From: Nannocystis punicea | GTDB lineage: Bacteria > Myxococcota_A > Polyangia > Nannocystales > Nannocystaceae | Reading direction: 5' to 3' | Assembly: GCF_026965555.1 (NCBI RefSeq) | Contig: NZ_CP114040.1 | Span: forward strand, 1,364,001 to 1,428,000 | Length of the DNA: 64,000 nucleotides | Shown: piece by piece, positions 9,841 through 18,340 of the stretch | Numbering within the stretch: position 1 is the first letter of the stretch | Layout: the number at the start of each line of letters is the position of its first letter | Translations under genes and position numbers: made by a program | The notes under the pieces: generated by a model | Told to the model about the DNA's origin: nothing | Database searches by the model: none | The model's input: only the letters and a program-made list of their open reading frames with translations

Positions 9841-10839
9841 ATGCCGGAACGGCGCTCTTCCTCCTCGTCGCGCAAGCACGTGGCCCAGCGCCTGCGCGAG
9901 CGCCTGCCGGCGTTCGTCGAGCTGTTCGACGGCGCGGAGATGCTGGTGGAAGAGCTCGCCGAGCTGCTCGAGGGGACGGACGAGCTGGCGGCCGCCGACG
10001 CGGCGAGCGGGCACGGGGCCGGCCGCGCGCGCGAGGACGCGAGCCCGGAGATGCTCGCCGGCGAGTTCGCGGCGCTGCGTCGAGCCGTGGCCGGACACCT
10101 CGAGCCGGCCGACCGCGAGGGCGAGGTCGGCGAGGCGCTGCACGAGCTGCTCGACCGCCAGTACGCGGCCGCGATGGCGGCGCTGCTGCGCGAGCGCGAG
10201 GCGCAATTGCTGGAGATGGTCGCTCACGACATCAGCAACCCGCTGATGAACATCTGCCTGTGCCGCGACTACCTCGCCGGCCTCGGCGGCGGCTCGCCCG
10301 AGCAGGAGATGGTGAGCGACATGCTGCAGAGCGCGTCGCAGCGGCTGCAAGACCTCACGCGCGGGCTGCACGAGGTGGCAGACCTGCGCGGGAGCCCGGA
10401 GCTGCTCGAGCGGGGAGCGATCGCGGCGACCGAGCTGGTGGTCGACGCGGTGGCTCGCTGCGCGCCGCAGGCCGCTGCCCGCAAGGCGCGGATCGAGCAA
10501 TCCCTGCAGCTCGCGGGGGTGACGGTGCTCGGCGATCACGAGCGCCTGGTCCGGGCGCTCGGCAGCGCGCTGCAATCGGCGCTGCGAGCCGCCGGCGGGG
10601 ACCGAGTCGTCACGCTGCGCGGGGAGGTGGTCGGCAGCGAGGTGGTGCTCCGCGTCAGCGACGTGATCGCCGATCTGGGCGGTCCGTCGCTGGCCCGCCG
10701 CCGCACCACGAGCGAGCTGTTCGTGGCCCGCAGCATCGTCGAGGCCCACGGCGGCCGACTGTGGTACGAGCCGTCACCGGGCGGCGGCGGCATGACCCTC
10801 GCCCTCGGTCTGCCGCTCGCGGCCGAGCCGAGCGCGTGA
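9841..10839 (+). CDS. degenerate histidine-kinase-like protein
   Basis: 332 residues. The first ~115 residues are charged helix without a recognised sensor. A HisKA-like helix follows, with the H-box variant MVAHDISNPLMN near residue 130, then a region matching the length of a HATPase domain. The ATP-binding motifs are eroded: the N-box position reads ALGSALQSALRAAG with no Asn, and the G1 position reads SDVIADLGG rather than DxGxG. The end (ELFVARSIVEAHGGRLWYEP) is conserved. It may dimerise and receive phosphate without catalysing ATP transfer, as a pseudokinase or phosphotransfer protein. It is the only plus-strand member of the signalling island. Its start is the ATG at 9841. Confidence 0.75.
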   Translation: MPERRSSSSSRKHVAQRLRERLPAFVELFDGAEMLVEELAELLEGTDELAAADAASGHGAGRAREDASPEMLAGEFAALRRAVAGHLEPADREGEVGEALHELLDRQYAAAMAALLREREAQLLEMVAHDISNPLMNICLCRDYLAGLGGGSPEQEMVSDMLQSASQRLQDLTRGLHEVADLRGSPELLERGAIAATELVVDAVARCAPQAAARKARIEQSLQLAGVTVLGDHERLVRALGSALQSALRAAGGDRVVTLRGEVVGSEVVLRVSDVIADLGGPSLARRRTTSELFVARSIVEAHGGRLWYEPSPGGGGMTLALGLPLAAEPSA

Positions 10840-10890
10840 GCTGCCGCCGGTCATGGGGCGGCCTCCCGAGTCGCTCCGGGAGAGCGAAAC

Positions 10891-11438
10891 ATGGTCGTTC
10901 GGACAGGTACGAAAGCGACTTGAGCGGCGAATGAGAACGGCGGGGTCCGGCGCGGCTCTGCGAGTTTAAAACAAGGTCGAACGGACAGGTACGAAGCGTC
11001 CTGAGCGGCGAAGGGAATGGGGGGGTCCGGCGCGGGGGGTTTAAAACAAGGTCGCAGGTGCAGGTCCTGAGCGGCGAAGGGAATGGGGGGTCCGGTGCGG
11101 CGCTGCGGGTTTGAACAAGGTCGAACGGACAGGTGCAGGTCCTGAGCGGCGAAGGGGAATGGCGGGGTCCGGTGCGGCGCTGCGGGTTTAAAACAAGGTC
11201 GCAGGTGCAGGTCCTGAGCGGCGAAGGGAATGGGGGGTCCGGCGCGGGGCTGCGAGTTTAAAACAAGGTCGAACGGACAGGTAGGAAGCGATCTGAGCGG
11301 CGAAGGGGAATGGCGGGGTCCGGTGCGGCGCTGCGGGTTTAAAACAAGGTCGAACGGACAGGTGCAAGTCCTGAGCGGTGAGGGGGAAGTGGTGGGGGCC
11401 GGCGTGGCTCCGCGAGTCAAACATGGTCGTTCGGACAG
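10891..11438. repeat. tandem array of eight 69-82-bp units seeded by the dyad
   Basis: Eight units begin at 10891, 10973, 11048, 11117, 11195, 11265, 11346 and 11423. Each starts with a dyad variant: ATGGTCGTTCGGACAG at the two ends, AAGGTCGAACGGACAG in four, and AAGGTCGCAGGTGCAG in two shorter units. They continue with CCTGAGCGGCGAAGGG and GGGGTCCGG, then GTTTAAAACA before the next unit. There is no convincing reading frame. The array lies downstream of the convergent genes ending at 10839 and 11700. Long and short units partly alternate, implying duplication of unit pairs. Confidence 0.9.
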
Positions 11439-11502
11439 GTCTCGAGACACCTGGCCTTGGACGGGCAGAGACGGCGTGCCGGGCCGCTCCGCGAGCTCTA
11501 GT

Positions 11503-11596
11503 ATGTTCTTTTGGACATGTCTTGAAGGACTTCTACCGACGAGAAGGGCGGCGTTCCGAGCGGGTCCGCGGGACCGAAACCTGCTCGTTCGGACAG
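11503..11596. repeat. three further dyads between tandem array and kinase gene
   Basis: ATGTTCTTTTGGACAT (11503-11518) overlaps ATGTCTTGAAGGACTT (11517-11532) with the 14-bp offset. CTGCTCGTTCGGACAG follows at 11581-11596. Together with the array and the hairpin they fill the whole 860-bp gap 10840-11699, in which I see no gene. Confidence 0.75.
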
Positions 11597-11659
11597 GCTC
11601 GAAAGAGCCGAGCCCGACGGGCGAGCGGCGGCGTCCCGGGCGGCGGCGCCGTTCAAAAG

Positions 11660-11703
11660 ATGCTCGTTCGGACAGGTCTCGAGGGACCTGTCCGAACGGT
11701 CAT
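11660..11703 (-). terminator. 12-bp inverted repeat directly after the kinase stop codon
   Basis: Arms TTCGGACAGGTC (11667-11678) and GACCTGTCCGAA (11685-11696) are perfect complements with a 6-base loop. The hairpin follows the stop codon of the minus-strand kinase gene by a few bases. On that strand it is followed by CGAGCATCTTTTG, a weak U-rich stretch. Two dyad variants make up the arms (ATGCTCGTTCGGACAG at 11660-11675 and CTGTCCGAACGGTCAT at 11688-11703). A terminator or mRNA 3'-end stabiliser is likely. Confidence 0.65.
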
Positions 11704-13733
11704 GCTTCCACGTCGCCGGTCTGCGGCGGGCGCAGCAGCGTCTTGAGCTTGGCGAGGCCGACCGGCTTGATCAGGTGGGCGTGGAAGCCGCTGGCCTGCG
11801 AGCGCTGGCGGTCCTCGGCGCGGCCGTAGCCGGTGAGGGCGACGAAGCGGGTGGCGGCGAACTCCGGGCGGGCGCGCAGGTCGGCGACCACGCCGTAGCC
11901 GTCGAGCAGCGGCAGGCCGATGTCGCACAGCACCAGCTGCGGGGCGAACGCGAGCGCGGTGGTGATGCCGGTCGGGCCGTCGGCGGCGGTCTCGACCTTG
12001 TGGCCGAGCATGCCGAGAAGGGCGGCGAGCAGCTCGGCGGCGTCGCGGTTGTCGTCGATGACGAGCACGCGCAGGCTCGGGCCGGTGGCGGCGGCCTTGT
12101 CGGCGCGCGGGGCCTCGGGGCCGACGCGCTCGCCGTCGTGCAGCGGCAGGCGGACCACGAACTCGCTGCCGAGGCCGGGGCCGTCGCTGTGGGCCTCGAC
12201 CTGGCCGCCGTGGATGGTGACCAGCCGCTTGACGAGGGCGAGGCCGATGCCGAGGCCGCCCTGCGAGCGGTCGAGCGAGCGGTGGACCTGCGTGAACAGG
12301 TCGAACACCTCGGCGAGCATCTCCTGGGGGATGCCGATCCCGCTGTCGCGGACGCGGATGACGGCTTGCTTGTCCTCGCACTCGAGGCGCACGCCGATGT
12401 CGCCGCCGATCTCGGTGTACTTGGCGGCGTTGTTGACGAGGTTGCCGATGACCTGGGCGATCCGCGTCGGGTCGGCGCGGACCCACACCGGGTCGGGCGG
12501 ACAGGCGAATTGCAGCCGGTGGCCCTTGGCGTCGATCGCCGGGCGGCTGGTCTCGATGCCGCGCATGACCGCGGCGCCGAGCTCGATGCGCTCCATCTGC
12601 AGCTGGATCTTGCCGGTGTTGATGCGCGACACCTCGAGCAGATCGTCGACCAGCCGCGTCAGTTGCTGGACCTGGCGCTCGATGACGTCGCGGCACTGAT
12701 TGGCCAGCGGGTCGTCGAGCGCCTGCAGGTTCATGATCTCGAGCGATGACTGGATCGGCGACAGCGGGTTGCGCAGCTCGTGGGCCAGCATCGCCAGGAA
12801 CTCGTCCTTGCGCCGATCGACCGCCTGCAGCTCGCTGGCCCGCCGGCGCAGCTCGTCCTCGGCCTCGCGCAGCGAGGTGATGTCGGTCAGGGTGATCACG
12901 ACCCCGAGCCGCTCGCCGCCGGCGACGACCAGCGGGCCGGCGCCCAGCATCAACTCGGCCCGCTTGCCCCCGGGCCGGTCGCAGCGGACCTCGAGGCCGC
13001 GCACGGGCTCGCCGCGCCACACCGGGGCGAGGTCGACGCGCGCGCCCGGCTCGTCGTGGCGGGTGAGCGCGAACACCCGGTCGAACCGCTGGAACAGCGG
13101 GTTGGTGCCGCACAGGTCGTGCGCGGCCCGGCTGGCGCGCAGGACGGTGCCCTCGATGTCGCACACGACCACTGCGTCGGCGACCTGCTCGAGGATCGCC
13201 CGCGCGGTCGCCTCGTCGGCGATCAGCCGCTCGCGCCGCTTCTGCTCGCTGAGGTCGACGACCAGCAGGCACACGCCGGCGACGCCCTCGTGCAAGGCCC
13301 GCACGCCGAGGACGATCGGCACGCGCTCGCCGTCGCCGCGCCGCAGCATGACCTCGCCCTCGCTCAGGACCGCCAGACCGTCGCGCAGCAGCGCCTCGAA
13401 CACCGGTAGGCCCGGCGGGTCGATGTGCTGCTGCAGCGGCAGGCCGAGCACCGCCTGCTGCTCGCAGCGGAGGAGGCGCGTGAACTGGTTGTTGCACGCG
13501 AGGACGACCCCGTCGATCGCCAGCGCCGCGGCGCCGTGGTGCATCTGCTCGACGAGCAGCCGGTACGGCTTGTCGGCGGCGTCGAGCGTGAACACCCGCG
13601 GCGGCTCGGCGTCGCTGATCACGAGGGCGTCGACCTCGCCGCCCTGGATCGCGCGGATGGTCTCCTGGGCCTCGGCGAGGCGGAGCCGCAGCTCCTCGAG
13701 CTCGCGCTGGGCGGCGGCGAGGGCGTCGCTCAC
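11700..13733 (-). CDS. double-PAS hybrid histidine kinase with receiver
   Basis: 677 residues from a GTG at 13733, chosen because GAGGTG lies 7 bp upstream and the next in-frame start lengthens the protein only with Arg-rich sequence. Two PAS-like sensor regions lie at about 55-165 and 175-290. HisKA follows with His318 in [12 protein letters not shown]. The HATPase has the N-box GNLVNNAAKYTE, DSGIGIP and [11 protein letters not shown]-terminal receiver at about 560-675 has the phospho-Asp in LCDIGLPLLDG and Lys in LIKPVGL. It has no membrane segments. It lies downstream of kaiB on the same strand across a 178-bp gap containing three dyads, so it could respond to or act on KaiC in the way SasA or CikA do in cyanobacteria. 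That link is inference from position. Confidence 0.93.
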   Translation of the reverse strand: MSDALAAAQRELEELRLRLAEAQETIRAIQGGEVDALVISDAEPPRVFTLDAADKPYRLLVEQMHHGAAALAIDGVVLACNNQFTRLLRCEQQAVLGLPLQQHIDPPGLPVFEALLRDGLAVLSEGEVMLRRGDGERVPIVLGVRALHEGVAGVCLLVVDLSEQKRRERLIADEATARAILEQVADAVVVCDIEGTVLRASRAAHDLCGTNPLFQRFDRVFALTRHDEPGARVDLAPVWRGEPVRGLEVRCDRPGGKRAELMLGAGPLVVAGGERLGVVITLTDITSLREAEDELRRRASELQAVDRRKDEFLAMLAHELRNPLSPIQSSLEIMNLQALDDPLANQCRDVIERQVQQLTRLVDDLLEVSRINTGKIQLQMERIELGAAVMRGIETSRPAIDAKGHRLQFACPPDPVWVRADPTRIAQVIGNLVNNAAKYTEIGGDIGVRLECEDKQAVIRVRDSGIGIPQEMLAEVFDLFTQVHRSLDRSQGGLGIGLALVKRLVTIHGGQVEAHSDGPGLGSEFVVRLPLHDGERVGPEAPRADKAAATGPSLRVLVIDDNRDAAELLAALLGMLGHKVETAADGPTGITTALAFAPQLVLCDIGLPLLDGYGVVADLRARPEFAATRFVALTGYGRAEDRQRSQASGFHAHLIKPVGLAKLKTLLRPPQTGDVEA

Positions 13734-13765
13734 GGCGCCACCTCGCCCCGGGCGGCGCCGCCGAG

Positions 13766-13871
13766 CTGGCCGAACGGACAGGCGCACGCGGCACCCACGT
13801 GACCGAAGGGACAGGTGATCCCGGAGCGCCGGGAGGGGGCCGCGGGCGTTCGAATCTGGCCGAAAGGACAG
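13766..13871. repeat. three dyad variants between kaiB and the kinase gene
   Basis: CTGGCCGAACGGACAG (13766-13781), GTGACCGAAGGGACAG (13799-13814) and CTGGCCGAAAGGACAG (13856-13871) share the core CCGAA-N-GGACAG. The right arm is exact in all three and the left arm is imperfect. They lie just downstream of the kaiB stop and may punctuate the kaiCB transcript. Confidence 0.8.
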
Positions 13872-13911
13872 GTTCTGGCGAGCGCGGCGATGAGGGCGAT
13901 CGGGCGGGCGA

Positions 13912-14235
13912 TCATGGGGCGTTGGCGGGGACCAGCTGGAGGCCGAGCAGCGTCTTCTCGACGTTCGAGAGGTCGCCGATGACGCGGCGGATCGGGTCGG
14001 GCAGCTTGCGGACGAGCGTCGGGATGGCGACGATCTCGTCCTGCTTGGCCAGCTTCGGGTGCTTGTGCAGGTCGATGACCTCGATCCTGTAGCGGCCGCG
14101 CAGGTGCTCCTCGCACAGCCGCTGGAGGTTCTGCAGCGCCTGGATCGACTTCGGGGTCTGCCCGGCCACGTACAGCCGGAGCTCCCAGACGTCGGGGTCG
14201 TCGGACTCCGCGGGTACCTCGTGCTCGCTGTTCAT
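13912..14235 (-). CDS. kaiB: KaiB-family clock protein
   Basis: 107 residues matching cyanobacterial KaiB along its length: [32 protein letters not shown], then [23 protein letters not shown] and [10 protein letters not shown]. KaiB has a thioredoxin-like fold-switching form that binds KaiC in its phosphorylated state. The helix-strand regions involved in the switch and the GDLS motif are retained. The start codon overlaps the kaiC stop (ATGA), so the two are translationally coupled. No kaiA-like gene is in the window; KaiA is known only from cyanobacteria. Function is therefore probably an hourglass or KaiA-independent timer, or stress/energy signalling as proposed for other non-cyanobacterial KaiBC pairs. 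Confidence 0.96.
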   Translation of the reverse strand: MNSEHEVPAESDDPDVWELRLYVAGQTPKSIQALQNLQRLCEEHLRGRYRIEVIDLHKHPKLAKQDEIVAIPTLVRKLPDPIRRVIGDLSNVEKTLLGLQLVPANAP

Positions 14236-15956
14236 GCCGTCTCCTCCTCTTCGTTGTCGGCGTCGGCGCGGCGGCTGAGCGCCATGCTCGAGCGGTCGTC
14301 GGTGAGCCGGCGGTCGACGGCCTCCTCGGCGGACAGCAGCAGCTCGAGCTCGAGCTCCTCGCTCTCCGCCTGCGCGCGCAGCGAGGCGATCTGGGCCTCG
14401 AGCGCGTGCCGCTTGCGCTCGATCTCCCGCCGCTTGCGCGCCATCGCGTGGCGGCGCGCCTCGGCGGCCTCGCGCTCCCTGGCCTCCTGCGCCAGCCGCA
14501 TCGAGCCGGTCAGCACGCCCTCGGGGCCGACGTAGACGTCGCGCAGCTCGACCCCGTGGCTGGTGAGCACGAACTCGCGGACCTGGTTGGAGTGAGCGGT
14601 GCCGCGGGACTTCAGCACGTGGAGGCCGCGGTTGCGCTCGCCGCCGAGCTCGACGTCGCGCAGGAGGATCCACGTGTCGATCAGGGACGAGACGTTCTGC
14701 TCGGTCGCCTCGAGCAGGCCCTTGCCGCCGCTGACCAGGCTGACGAACACGGCGGTGCACTGGCGGCTCTTGAGGTAGTCGACCAGGCGCAGCAGCATCG
14801 ACTGGGCCTCGCCGGCGGTGCCGACCGTGATGAAGTTGCTGATCGGGTCGATGACGACCAGCCGCGGGTCGAACTCGCGGATGTGCTTGAACATGGTCGC
14901 CAGGTGCATCTCGAGCCCGTGGAAGGTCGGGCGGGTCGAGACGAAGTGGAGCATCCCGTTGGCGAGCCAGGGGCCGAGGTCGAGGTTGATCGACCGCATG
15001 TTGCGGAGCACCTGCTGCGGCGACTCCTCGAACGAGTAATAGAGGCAGCGCTCGCCGCGTTCGCAGCTGGCGGCGGCCATGTGAGCGGCGATGCTCGACT
15101 TGCCGGTGCCGGCGGTGCCCGACAGCAGCACGCTGGTGCCGCGGTACACGCCGCCGGCGAGCATGCTGTCGAGCCGCTCGATGCCGGTCGACACGCGCTC
15201 GGTCGAGGCGACGTGGTCGAGCTTGAGCGAGCTCAGCGGCAGGACCGAGAAGCCGTCGCTGTCGATGAGGAACGGGTACTCGTTGGTGCCGTGGGTGGTG
15301 CCGCGGTACTTGACGATCCGCAGCCGCCGCGTCGACACCTGGTCGTGCATGCGGTGGTCGAGCTGGATCACGCAGTCGGAAACGTACTCCTCGAGGCCCT
15401 GGCGGGTGAGGGTGCCGTCGCCGCGCTCGGCGGTGATGACGGCGGTGACGCCCCGATCCTTGAGCCAGCGGAACAGCCGCCGCAGCTCGGAGCGGAGGAT
15501 CGCCTCGTTGTCGAAGCCGCCGAACAGGGTCTCGAGGGTGTCGAGGACCACGCGCTTGGCCCCGACGGTGTCGATCGCCAGGCCCAGGCGGATGAACAGC
15601 CCCTCGAGGTCGAACTCGCCGGCCTCCTCGATCTCGCTGCGCTCGACGCGGATGTGCTCGACCACCAGCTTGTCGCGCGCGGCCAGGTCCTCGAGGTCGA
15701 AGCCGAGCGAGCGGACGTTGGCGGTCAGGTCGTCGGCGGTCTCCTCGAAGGCGAAGAACACGCCCGGCTCGTCGTAGTCGGTGGCGCCGCGGACCAGGAA
15801 CTCCATCGCCATCAGCGTCTTGCCGCACCCCGCGCTGCCGCACACCAGCGTCGGTCGGCCGCGCGGCAGGCCGCCGCCGGTGATGTCGTCGAGGCCGTGG
15901 ATCCCCGTGGGGGCCTTGGGGATGCTCGCGCGTGGGCTGGCGGTGCTTGCGGTCAT
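14232..15956 (-). CDS. kaiC: KaiC-family double-domain RecA-like ATPase/kinase
   Basis: 574 residues from the ATG at 15956, with two RecA-like domains. CI has Walker A GSAGCGKT (40-47) and catalytic Glu pair E71-E72. CII has GTAGTGKS (280-287) and Glu pair E310-E311. The segment [12 protein letters not shown] aligns with HISTITDTIILL of Synechococcus KaiC, placing Ser423 and Ser424 at the S431/T432 phosphosites and Thr418 at T426. Autophosphorylation is thus plausible, with Ser-Ser in place of Ser-Thr. Instead of the KaiA-binding A-loop, the C-terminus is a ~100-residue Arg/Glu coiled coil, typical of KaiA-independent KaiC homologues. It is first in an operon with kaiB. The upstream gap holds its promoter. 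Confidence 0.96.
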   Translation of the reverse strand: MTASTASPRASIPKAPTGIHGLDDITGGGLPRGRPTLVCGSAGCGKTLMAMEFLVRGATDYDEPGVFFAFEETADDLTANVRSLGFDLEDLAARDKLVVEHIRVERSEIEEAGEFDLEGLFIRLGLAIDTVGAKRVVLDTLETLFGGFDNEAILRSELRRLFRWLKDRGVTAVITAERGDGTLTRQGLEEYVSDCVIQLDHRMHDQVSTRRLRIVKYRGTTHGTNEYPFLIDSDGFSVLPLSSLKLDHVASTERVSTGIERLDSMLAGGVYRGTSVLLSGTAGTGKSSIAAHMAAASCERGERCLYYSFEESPQQVLRNMRSINLDLGPWLANGMLHFVSTRPTFHGLEMHLATMFKHIREFDPRLVVIDPISNFITVGTAGEAQSMLLRLVDYLKSRQCTAVFVSLVSGGKGLLEATEQNVSSLIDTWILLRDVELGGERNRGLHVLKSRGTAHSNQVREFVLTSHGVELRDVYVGPEGVLTGSMRLAQEAREREAAEARRHAMARKRREIERKRHALEAQIASLRAQAESEELELELLLSAEEAVDRRLTDDRSSMALSRRADADNEEEETA

Positions 15957-16311
15957 GCTTGCGTCTCGCGGACGCGCCGAGCGCCCGATCCGCAATGGGC
16001 AGTTTAGGGCGACCACCGTGCGAGCGGCAACCTCGAAAGCTCGGTCACCGGGCTCGGCTATGTCACGACCGGCCTCGTGCAGATCGGCGACGGCGCCGAC
16101 TCGCTGCGAGCGGGCTCAGGGGCGCGGCGAACCGACGGTGCGACGCCGTGAAGATCGCGGCGACGAGGTTCGTGCGTGCAGGATCACGAGACCGCGTGCG
16201 AGCGGGCGCGCGGCGACCGGCGAGCGCGGCGGGCGATCGCAAAATACGACGCGAGCCGATCGCCGCGTGGGGCGACCGGCTCGCGGTCGAGGTCGTCGTC
16301 GGAGCGGGCGA
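15957..16311. other. kaiCB upstream region
   Basis: These 355 bp lie between the sigma-factor stop and the kaiC start, both on the minus strand. No gene, dyad or clear hairpin was seen. It presumably carries the kaiCB promoter. I could not identify convincing -35/-10 elements by eye. Confidence 0.4.
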
Positions 16312-17556
16312 TTACATCAGCTGGCGGCGGGAGAACTCCGAGCGGAGCTTGCGCAGCGCCTGCTCCTGCAGCTGACGGATGCGCTCGCGCGACAGCGAGT
16401 AGGTGGCGCCGATCTCCTTGAGGGTGAGCTCGGGCTCGCCGTCCATGCCGACCCGCTTGCGCAGGATGTCGGCCTCCATCGGCGACAGCTTGTCGAACAC
16501 CTCGAGCAGGGCGTCCTGCAGCAGGGCCGAGTCCATCAGCTCGTAGGGGGCGACCTGGCTGGCGTCGACGAGGGTGTCGGCGAGGCTGCTCTCGCCGTCG
16601 CGGGTGGCCGGCAGCGACAGGCTCAGCGGCTGGTCGATCAGCGACCAGCTCATCCGCTGGATCCGCTCCATGCTGATGCCGGTGGCCGAGGACAGCTCCT
16701 CGTCGGTGGGGGTGCGGCCGTACATCACCTCGTACTCGCGGCGGGCCCGGTTCACCTTCTTGCAGGCGTCGATCATGTGCAGCGGCAGGCGGACGCTGCG
16801 GTCGGTGTCGACGATGGCGCGGGTGATGGCGTAGCGGATCCACCACGCGGCGTAGGTGGCGAAGCGGCAGCCGCGGGCCGGGTCGAACCGGTCGACGGCC
16901 TTCATCAGGCCGATGTTGCCGTCCTGGATGAGGTCCTGCAGCGGGATCGCGCTGCGGGCGAAGCGGCGGGCGATGGCGACGACGAGCCGCAGGTTACAGC
17001 GCACGAACGCGTTCTTGGCCAGCATCACGGCGTCGTGGGCCCGGCGCGCCGCGGTGACGTAGCGGATGAACGGGACGCTGTCGCGGTACGGCGGCTTCAC
17101 CTTCATGTTGGTGGCCACGCCGCGGTTGCTCTCGAGGCCGGTGAGGTCGGCGAGGATCGAGTCGGCGACGACGCTGTCGACGTCGGCGAACACCAGGCGG
17201 TCGATGAGGGCCGTGCGGGCGGCGTTGAAGGCCTCCTCGTGGCTCTTCAGGACCCGGTCGCGGAGCGCCCGCGAGGTCTTCTCGACCGCCTCGAGCACCG
17301 CGGGCGGGACCGCCTCGGCCGACAGCCGCTCGGCCACCAGGCCGCAGATCGCCGACACGAACGGCGGGTAGCCGAGGAACGCCGCCCACATCTGCTTGCG
17401 CAGCTCGACCAGCCGGGTCGCCGCGGTCATCTCCTCGTCCTTCCCCATCACCGTCACATCGGCGAGCTCACGGAAGTAGCGCGCGGTCGTCGCGCCACCC
17501 ATGGTCGTCGCATTGTAGGTGGAATCGTTCCCGGAGTTGGTGATTCGATTGAGCAT
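16312..17556 (-). CDS. sigma-70 family (group 2, RpoD-like) sigma factor
   Basis: 414 residues from the ATG at 17556 (GAGGGG 6 bp upstream). Region 1.2 is recognisable near residues 25-60 (YFRELADVTVMGKDEE). A long non-conserved spacer follows. Region 2 around 190-255 includes NLRLVVAIARRFARSAIPLQ, DLIQDGNIGLMKAVDRFD and FATYAAWWIRYAI, the core-binding and -10-recognition helices. Region 3 follows, and region 4.2 ends the protein (LTLKEIGATYSLSRERIRQLQ). Region 1.1 is absent, so this is an alternative, not the housekeeping factor. In cyanobacteria RpoD-type group-2 factors relay Kai clock output. Its position upstream of kaiCB here, same strand, makes a similar role attractive but unproven. 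Confidence 0.93.
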   Translation of the reverse strand: MLNRITNSGNDSTYNATTMGGATTARYFRELADVTVMGKDEEMTAATRLVELRKQMWAAFLGYPPFVSAICGLVAERLSAEAVPPAVLEAVEKTSRALRDRVLKSHEEAFNAARTALIDRLVFADVDSVVADSILADLTGLESNRGVATNMKVKPPYRDSVPFIRYVTAARRAHDAVMLAKNAFVRCNLRLVVAIARRFARSAIPLQDLIQDGNIGLMKAVDRFDPARGCRFATYAAWWIRYAITRAIVDTDRSVRLPLHMIDACKKVNRARREYEVMYGRTPTDEELSSATGISMERIQRMSWSLIDQPLSLSLPATRDGESSLADTLVDASQVAPYELMDSALLQDALLEVFDKLSPMEADILRKRVGMDGEPELTLKEIGATYSLSRERIRQLQEQALRKLRSEFSRRQLM

Positions 17557-18014
17557 TGTGGACCCCTCGTCTGACCTCCAATAGATTCGCAATGATCGGA
17601 TAAAGAGGACGTAAAGAGGAAGCGTGTCCGCATCAAGATCGCATAAAGAACGCTGTTAACTGCGGTGTATGCGCGGTTTTTCTTCGACTTTACTCGACTT
17701 TGTCCGACTGAGACCGCGTTTCGTGGTGACCAAAAATAGGGCTAAAACCGGGTTGTGCATAAGGTTAAACCTTAAAATAGTATTATGAATGAGTCGAGAA
17801 AGCATGGTTCGGCGTCGGTGAGGTCGCGGCGGCGAGTCGCGAGTCAGCACATTTCCGAATCGTCGTTCTCCGTCCGCGAACCCCGAGCGGGCTCGGCCGG
17901 GAGGGCGCTGCGGAGCAGTCGAGGCCGGCGAGCGGTGGGCGGGTCTGCGGGGCGCGGCGGGAGGATGCGGGCGCGTCGAGAGAGGCGTCGCAGGGCCGCA
18001 GCTGGGGGACGGGA
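17557..18014. other. AT-richer promoter region upstream of the sigma factor
   Basis: There is no gene here. Bases 17570-17800 are conspicuously AT-rich for this genome. They contain a TAAAGAGGA direct repeat (about 17600-17622), CTCGACTTT-like repeats near 17685-17705 and a perfect 13-bp palindrome AAGGTTAAACCTT (17761-17773). On the minus strand TTGATG and TTTACG about 16 bp apart near 17620-17645 are possible sigma-factor promoter boxes. The low-GC patch suggests a regulated promoter for the sigma gene. Confidence 0.4.
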
Positions 18015-18340
18015 CGTCGCGTCGGGAGCGCCGTGGTGTTCGCGGCACGCGGGCAGGCGTCGTGGCAGGTGCACGGGTGACGGGACGGCGTAGAGAGTGC
18101 CGTGGTGTTCGCGGCACGCGGGCATGCGTCGTGGCAGGTGCACGGGTGACGGGACGGCGCGTAGGGAGTGCCGTGGTGTTCGCGTCACGCGGGCAGGCGT
18201 CGTGGCAGTGCACGGGTGACGGACGGGGCGTAGCGAGTGCTCTCGCGTCCGCGTCACGCGACCACGCGTCGTGGCAGAGGCACGGGTGACGGGACGTCGC
18301 GTCGCCCGTGCTCTCGCGTCCGCCTCACGCCGGTGCGCGG
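18015..18340. repeat. about five tandem ~70-bp repeats running into the 3' end of a kinase gene
   Basis: Units start near 18031, 18100, 18171, 18239 and 18310. They share the pattern GTTCGCGGCACGCGGGCA, CGTCGTGGCAGGTGCACG and GGTGACGGGACG. The last unit overlaps the final codons and stop of the kinase gene at 18325, so the array looks as though it grew from or into that gene's end. Units are less conserved towards the gene. It is unrelated in sequence to the 10.9-kb array and carries no dyad. Confidence 0.85.

Noticed and set aside
10891..11438. CRISPR array
   Set aside because: Units are contiguous, degenerate and 69-82 bp long with conserved, not unique, 'spacers'. There are no cas genes nearby.
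13820..13870. tRNA-like GTTCGAATC (T-loop) motif
   Set aside because: No acceptor or anticodon stems could be drawn around it. It belongs to the dyad-containing spacer.
14232..15956. RadA or circadian-unrelated RecA-like protein
   Set aside because: Two full KaiC domains with paired Walker motifs and catalytic Glu pairs, plus a coupled kaiB, identify it as KaiC family.
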